Shown here: positions 5,747 to 9,559 of the stretch, in pieces
Layout: every line of letters starts with the position of its first letter
Numbering within the stretch: the stretch's first letter is position 1
From: Alphaproteobacteria bacterium
GTDB taxonomy: Bacteria; Pseudomonadota; Alphaproteobacteria; ATCC43930; CGMCC-115725
Assembly (NCBI GenBank): GCA_030039975.1
Contig: JASHUO010000431.1
Coordinates: 1-9,559 of the forward strand
DNA length: 9,559 nucleotides
Reading direction: 5' to 3'
The notes under the pieces: model-generated
What the model saw: only the letters and a program-made list of their open reading frames with translations
Databases searched by the model: none
Told to the model about the DNA's origin: nothing
Program-made: the position numbers and the translations under genes

Positions 5747-6738
5747 CCGAGATCGTGCAGGTGCTGGAGGAAGGCGCGCTCGGTATTGAGCTTGCTCAGC
5801 GCGCCGTAGCCGGCGAGTTCGGCCTCAGCCGAAATGCTGTGAAAACGCACCGTGGTATAGCGGTCATCCTCGAGCGCGCCGCGTTCGATGAGGCTCGACA
5901 CGGTGGCGATGCCGAACATCTCGCGCACGAGGCTGGCGTTGAACGTCATCTCGTTGATGCGGTTCAGGATGTCGCGCATCGTCACCGGCACCTCGGGGCG
6001 ATGGAGCGGATTGATCTGGACGATCACCACGTCGCTGCTGGCGCATTCATTGATCAGCGGATGAATCGCGGGATTGCCGAGATAGCCGCCATCCCAATAA
6101 TGTTCTCCCTCGATTTCGACCGCTTTGTAGAGGAGCGGCAGGCAAGCCGAGGCGAGCAGCACATCGGCAGTGAGCTCCGGCGTGCGGAACAGCCGCGATT
6201 TGCAGGTGCGGACATTGGAAGCGGTGACGAAGAGCTTGACGTCATGCCGCTGCCGCAGCGCGTCGAAATCGACGAGATCGTTCAGCACCCGACGCAGCGG
6301 GTTCATATTGAGTGGATTGAGCTGGTTCGGCGCCCAGAGTCGCGTCATGAAGTCGAACAGCTGGAAGCTGGGATCGCTATCGACCTGCCAGCCATCGGTG
6401 AGGCCGGGCAGGCCCCGGGCAAGACTGCGCGGCACGCCCGGCAGATCGCCGATGCGGCCCCAGAACGCCGCCAGAGCGTCGATCGCGCCCTGCCGCGAGC
6501 CCCTGACGAAGCCGTCGGCGAAGACGACCGCGTTCATTGCGCCGGCGCTGGTGCCGCTGAGCCCGTCGATATAGAAGCGCGGCTCGCTGATCAGCCGATG
6601 CAGCACGCCCCAGGTAAAAGCGCCGTGCGACCCGCCGCCTTGCAGCGCGAGGCTGATGTGCTTGACGCCCGGCTTACGCGGCAGGCTGCGGCGCGGCAGC
6701 GGAATCTCGCCTGGCAGGCTACGGCTCGAATCAGGCAT
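5659..6738 (-). CDS. Patatin-like phospholipase family protein
   Basis: A 359-residue acyl hydrolase of the patatin fold, expected to cleave acyl chains from phospholipids or related lipids with a Ser-Asp dyad. The oxyanion-hole motif is ALQGGGSHGAFTWG (about 31-44), the nucleophile is S64 in GTSAG, and the catalytic Asp is D216 in WDGGYLGNP. The SACLPLLY segment before the DGG is also typical of bacterial patatins. The first 25 residues are polar and Arg/Pro-rich with no signal peptide or membrane helix, so it is probably cytoplasmic or membrane-peripheral. I chose ATG 6738; an SD-like GGTGAT lies 9 nt upstream (complement of 6748-6753). Extension to a TTG at 6834 would run through stem-loops and is unlikely. 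The coding end may overlap a small convergent gene. The aminotransferase upstream is on the same strand, 133 bp away, with hairpins between, so shared transcription is uncertain. Confidence 0.9.
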   Translation of the reverse strand: MPDSSRSLPGEIPLPRRSLPRKPGVKHISLALQGGGSHGAFTWGVLHRLISEPRFYIDGLSGTSAGAMNAVVFADGFVRGSRQGAIDALAAFWGRIGDLPGVPRSLARGLPGLTDGWQVDSDPSFQLFDFMTRLWAPNQLNPLNMNPLRRVLNDLVDFDALRQRHDVKLFVTASNVRTCKSRLFRTPELTADVLLASACLPLLYKAVEIEGEHYWDGGYLGNPAIHPLINECASSDVVIVQINPLHRPEVPVTMRDILNRINEMTFNASLVREMFGIATVSSLIERGALEDDRYTTVRFHSISAEAELAGYGALSKLNTERAFLQHLHDLGYETAERWITETFDRIGWESSVDVLETFV

Positions 6739-6784
6739 GGCACGAGTATCACCGCAACCATGCTTAAAATCGGTTAACCCGCCG

Positions 6785-6838
6785 CGAGCGCCTCCGGCGC
6801 TCGTCGGCTGCGGCGACAGCGGTTGCGTCAGCAACCGC
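6785..6838. repeat. Cluster of two strong stem-loops between aminotransferase and patatin genes
   Basis: CGAGCGCC (6785-6792) pairs perfectly with GGCGCTCG (6796-6803) around a 3-nt loop. A second hairpin has GCGGTTGC (6819-6826) against GCAACCGC (6831-6838) around GTCA. A weaker GTCG/CGAC pair (6803-6806 with 6814-6817) lies between. They lie 34 bp and more beyond the minus-strand aminotransferase stop and about 47 bp before the patatin start. No T-run follows, so they may be a non-canonical transcription end, an mRNA stabiliser or a REP-like element. Confidence 0.7.
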
Positions 6839-6871
6839 GAGAGCCGCCCCGTGCCGTCCTAGGCCCGCCCC

Positions 6872-8041
6872 CTACCGCAGTATCGGCGCGAGCCGATCGA
6901 GCGCCACAGCAAGCCGCTCGGGCGCGCTGGCGAAGCAGAGGCGGATATGGCCCTCGCCGCCGAGACCGAAGGCCGCGCCGGGGGCAACCCCGACCCTGAC
7001 GCGCGCCAGCACCTCCTTGGCAAAAGCGAGGCTGTCGGTCATCCCCTCGACGCGCGCAAAGGCATAGAAGGCGCCTTCCGGCGCGGCGACGCGGATGCGC
7101 GGAAAACTCTGCAGCCCGGCCACGATCAGGTCGCGCCCGGCGCGGCAGCGCTCCACCATGCTGGCGATGAAGCTCTCGCCCTCGACGACCGCCGTCACCG
7201 CCGCGTGCTGCAGGAAGGTGGGAGCGCCGCTGGTGTTGAACTCGACGATCTTGTCGGCGACGTCCTGGATCGGCTTCGGCGCCACCAGCCAGCCGAGCCG
7301 CCACCCCGTCATCGCCCAAGCCTTGGAGAAGCTGTTGATGACGACGATACGATCCTCGGGCTCGGCGAGATCGAGGAAGGATGGCGCCGCGCGCGCGCCG
7401 CTAAAGACGATGCGGCCATAGACCTCGTCGGCGACGAGCCAGATGCCGCGCCGGCGCGCGAAGGCGAGCAGCTCCTGCTGCTCGTCGCGCCGCATGGTCC
7501 AGCCCGTCGGGTTGCCCGGCGAATTGACGAAGATCGCGCGCGTCTTGCTGTCGCACGCTGCCATCAGCCGCTCGAGATCGAGCCGCCAGCCGCCGGCATT
7601 GGTCGGTTCGAGCGCCACAGCGCGCGCTTCGCCGCCGAGCACGGTCACCGCGTCGTTGATGTTGGGCCAGACCGGCGACAGGATCACCATATTGTCGCCG
7701 GCTTCAATCAGCGCCTGCGTCATGAACATGATGCCGCTCATGCCCGACGAGGTGACGATGATGCGCTCCGCGCTCAGCGGCCGGCGATAGAGCCCTTCGA
7801 GGTAGCGGGCGAGCGCCTGCCGCAGCTCCGGGATGCCACGTTTGAAGGTGTAGAAGGTGTGGCCGGCGCGCAGCGCGCGCGAAGCGGCTTCGCCGATGAA
7901 GTCCGGCGTCGGCAGATCGCCCTCGCCGAACCACAGCGGGATGACATCGGGATCGCCCAACCCCGCCATCGCCACCTGGCCGATCTTCGAGAACGGCATC
8001 GCTTCGATGATCGGGCGCAGGCCGTTCGGACGCTGGGACAA
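6872..8041 (-). CDS. Pyridoxal-phosphate-dependent aminotransferase, class I/II
   Basis: A cytoplasmic fold-type I aminotransferase of 389 residues, transferring amino groups between an amino acid and a 2-oxo acid. Landmarks are WFGEGDLPTP (37-46), YTFKRGIPELR (64-74), TSSGMSGIMF (97-106, phosphate-binding turn), NSPGNPTG with N177, DEVYGR with D205 and Y208, and SFSKAWAMTGWRLGW with the PLP lysine K240. A carboxylate-binding Arg is expected in GHIRLCF near the C-terminus. The start is probably TTG 8041: AGGAG (complement of 8050-8054) sits 8 nt upstream and this gives the normal family length. A GTG at 8122 would add 27 atypical residues, and the first ATG (7999) would cut the N-terminal segment. 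The substrate cannot be read from the motifs; aspartate or aromatic amino acids are only guesses. It is divergent from the CoxL-like gene, from which a shared regulatory region separates it. Confidence 0.92.
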   Translation of the reverse strand: MSQRPNGLRPIIEAMPFSKIGQVAMAGLGDPDVIPLWFGEGDLPTPDFIGEAASRALRAGHTFYTFKRGIPELRQALARYLEGLYRRPLSAERIIVTSSGMSGIMFMTQALIEAGDNMVILSPVWPNINDAVTVLGGEARAVALEPTNAGGWRLDLERLMAACDSKTRAIFVNSPGNPTGWTMRRDEQQELLAFARRRGIWLVADEVYGRIVFSGARAAPSFLDLAEPEDRIVVINSFSKAWAMTGWRLGWLVAPKPIQDVADKIVEFNTSGAPTFLQHAAVTAVVEGESFIASMVERCRAGRDLIVAGLQSFPRIRVAAPEGAFYAFARVEGMTDSLAFAKEVLARVRVGVAPGAAFGLGGEGHIRLCFASAPERLAVALDRLAPILR

Positions 8042-8242
8042 GGTGGGGGCTCCTTTGCGGGGAGTGTAGCAAGCCCGCCCCCAATCCCAACTTAGCCCCG
8101 TGCCGCCCAAGGCGCGGAACACCCCTTCGTCCTGCGCATGGCTGAGGAGCTGGCGCGGCAGGTTGCTGCACCCGGCGCTTCTCGCCTACCCTGGCCGCGG
8201 CGAGCGGCATAAGCGGCAACAACCGACAAGCGGAGCGAGGGG
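8042..8242. promoter_or_regulatory. Divergent intergenic region between aminotransferase and CoxL-like genes
   Basis: A 201-bp spacer from which both flanking genes are read outward, so it must hold or transmit promoters for both. It includes the AGGAG (8050-8054, minus strand) that supports the TTG start of the aminotransferase, and GGAG (8232-8235) 7 nt before the ATG of the oxidoreductase. On the plus strand TTGCTG (8163-8168) and TACCCT (8187-8192), 18 bp apart, form only a poor sigma-70 match. I see no clear operator. Confidence 0.45.
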
Positions 8243-9559
8243 ATGGACAGCACCGATCTGGCTCTGACCAAATTCGGCATCGGGCAGCCGGTACCGCGCA
8301 TGGAGGATCCGAAGCTCCTGCGCGGCCGCGGCCGCTATACCGACGATATCGCCCTGTCCGGCCAGGCCCATGCGGTGATGGTGCGCAGCCGGGTCGCCCA
8401 TGGCACGATCCGCAGCATCGATGCCGAGGAAGCGCGGCGCATGCCGGGCGTGCTCGCCGTCTATGTCGCCGCGGATCTCAAGGACTATGGGCTGATCAAG
8501 CCGATGATGATGGTGCCGATGAAGGACGGCTCGCCGATGCGCGCGCCGTTGCGCCCGGCGCTGGCGACGGATCGCGTACGCTTCGTCGGCGAGGCGGTCG
8601 CCTGCGTTGTCGCCGAGACGGCGATCCAGGCAAAGGACGCGGCCGAGGCGGTGCTGGTCGAAATCGATGCGCTTCCCGTGGTCACCACGCCGGAAGAAGC
8701 CGACGCGCCCGACGCGCCGCAGCTTCACCCCGACGCGCCGGGTAACCTCGTCCTCGATTATCACTACGGCGATGCGGCCGCCGTCGCCGCCGCTTTCGCC
8801 AAAGCAGCGCATGTCACGCGCCTGAAGCTCGTCAGCAACCGCATCGTCGTCAATGCGATGGAGCCGCGCTCGGCCTTGGCCGCTTTTGATGCGCGTGACG
8901 GTCGCTTCACGCTCCATCTCGGTTGCCAAGGCGTTTTCGGCATGCGCCAGGCGCTCAAAGACGTTCTTGGCGTGCCGGCGGAGAAGGTGCATGTGCTGAC
9001 CGACAATGTCGGCGGCTCCTTCGGCATGAAGTCTTCGGTCTTCCCCGAATATGTCTGCCTCTTGCATGCGGCGCGCGCGCTCGGCCGGCCGGTCAAGTGG
9101 ACGGATGAGCGCTCGGAAAGCTTTCTCTCCGATCATCACGGCCGCGATCACGAGATGCTGGCGGAGCTGGCGCTGGACGGCGCGGGCAATTTCCTCGCCG
9201 TACGGCTCACCGGCTATGGCAATGCCGGCGCCTTTTCAGTGGCGACCTTGCCCTTCAGCGTCAATGCCGTGAAGAACGTGGTGAGCGTCTACAAAACGCC
9301 ACTGCTCGAGGTCTCGACCAAGGGCATGCTCACCAATACCACGCCCACCGGCGCCTATCGCGGCGCCGGACGGCCGGAAGGCAATTACTACATGGAACGG
9401 CTCATCGATGCCGCCGCCGCCGAGCTCGGCATCGATCGCATCGAGCTGCGCCGCCGCAACCACATCCGGCCCGAGGCCATCCCGTACAAAGCCTCGTCCG
9501 GCATGCTCTATGACAGCGGCGAGTTCACGGCGGTGCTCGACAAGGCGCTGGCGCTGGCG
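8243..9559 (+). CDS. Xanthine dehydrogenase/CO dehydrogenase-family molybdopterin-binding large subunit, form II CoxL-like (3' truncated)
   Basis: The first 439 codons of a molybdenum hydroxylase large subunit, open to the window edge (family members run to about 770-800 residues). The start is ATG 8243 with GGAG at 8232-8235. The opening GIGQPVPRMEDPKLLRGRGRYTDD pattern is the standard N-terminus of this family. The first (a/b hammerhead) domain covers roughly residues 20-130. Cofactor-domain motifs follow: NAMEPR (204-209), VGGSFGMK (256-263) and AYRGAGR (371-377). AYRGAGR is the signature used for form II (CoxL-like) proteins; genuine form I CO dehydrogenases have AYXCSFR, so CO oxidation should not be assumed. 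The protein lies in the cytoplasm and needs FeS and FAD partner subunits, none of which is upstream; they could lie downstream. Substrates in this group include purines, aldehydes, nicotinate and other heterocycles. Confidence 0.93.
   Translation, partial: MDSTDLALTKFGIGQPVPRMEDPKLLRGRGRYTDDIALSGQAHAVMVRSRVAHGTIRSIDAEEARRMPGVLAVYVAADLKDYGLIKPMMMVPMKDGSPMRAPLRPALATDRVRFVGEAVACVVAETAIQAKDAAEAVLVEIDALPVVTTPEEADAPDAPQLHPDAPGNLVLDYHYGDAAAVAAAFAKAAHVTRLKLVSNRIVVNAMEPRSALAAFDARDGRFTLHLGCQGVFGMRQALKDVLGVPAEKVHVLTDNVGGSFGMKSSVFPEYVCLLHAARALGRPVKWTDERSESFLSDHHGRDHEMLAELALDGAGNFLAVRLTGYGNAGAFSVATLPFSVNAVKNVVSVYKTPLLEVSTKGMLTNTTPTGAYRGAGRPEGNYYMERLIDAAAAELGIDRIELRRRNHIRPEAIPYKASSGMLYDSGEFTAVLDKALALA

Noticed and set aside
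6947..8095. 382-codon plus-strand frame opposite the aminotransferase
   Set aside because: No family resemblance; the minus strand carries all aminotransferase motifs including the PLP lysine.
8186..9151. 321-codon minus-strand frame opposite the CoxL-like gene
   Set aside because: Arg/His-rich shadow of the plus-strand gene, which has the molybdopterin motifs, a good SD and an unbroken frame to 9559.
8243..9559. True (form I) aerobic CO dehydrogenase
   Set aside because: The active-site loop reads AYRGAGR instead of the form I AYXCSFR motif.

Overview
The window is uniformly GC-rich. Its genes show strong G/C preference at third codon positions and good Shine-Dalgarno (SD) sequences. The gene content (hybrid kinase with a six-helix membrane sensor, CheY-like regulators, a degenerate GGDEF/EAL protein, a form II CoxL-type oxidoreductase) fits a chromosomal segment of a metabolically versatile alphaproteobacterium, possibly Rhodospirillales or Rhizobiales. 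This placement is inference from protein style; there is no rRNA or other marker here.

Layout. Positions 1-407 (+) hold the 3' end of a histidine kinase. Converging on it is a minus-strand signalling block, read from right to left: a hemerythrin-like protein (5061 to 4618), a membrane hybrid histidine kinase (4484 to 2628), a single-domain response regulator overlapping it by 8 nt (2635 to 2267), a 213-bp spacer with an inverted heptamer-repeat hairpin and a probable promoter, a second single-domain response regulator (2053 to 1655), and a degenerate GGDEF/EAL protein (1614 to 424). Positions 5062-5658 are poorly occupied: a long perfect palindrome and two possible small genes on the plus strand. 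After that come a patatin-like phospholipase (6738 to 5659, minus), a cluster of stem-loops, and a PLP-dependent aminotransferase that most likely starts with TTG (8041 to 6872, minus). A 201-bp divergent spacer separates it from the start of a CoxL-like molybdenum hydroxylase large subunit (8243 to beyond 9559, plus).

How the genes may work together. The two kinases have closely similar ATP-binding domains and look like paralogues. Neither the kinases nor the two stand-alone receivers carry a DNA-binding output, so the block looks like a phosphorelay or protein-protein signalling circuit. The degenerate GGDEF/EAL protein is a candidate output or nucleotide sensor, and the di-iron hemerythrin a candidate oxygen or redox partner for the membrane kinase. 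The right-hand genes (patatin, aminotransferase, CoxL-like enzyme) are metabolic and have no evident link to the signalling block.

I see no tRNA, rRNA, CRISPR array, transposase or prophage gene. The most unusual non-coding feature is the heptamer array that reverses orientation at 2210-2265.
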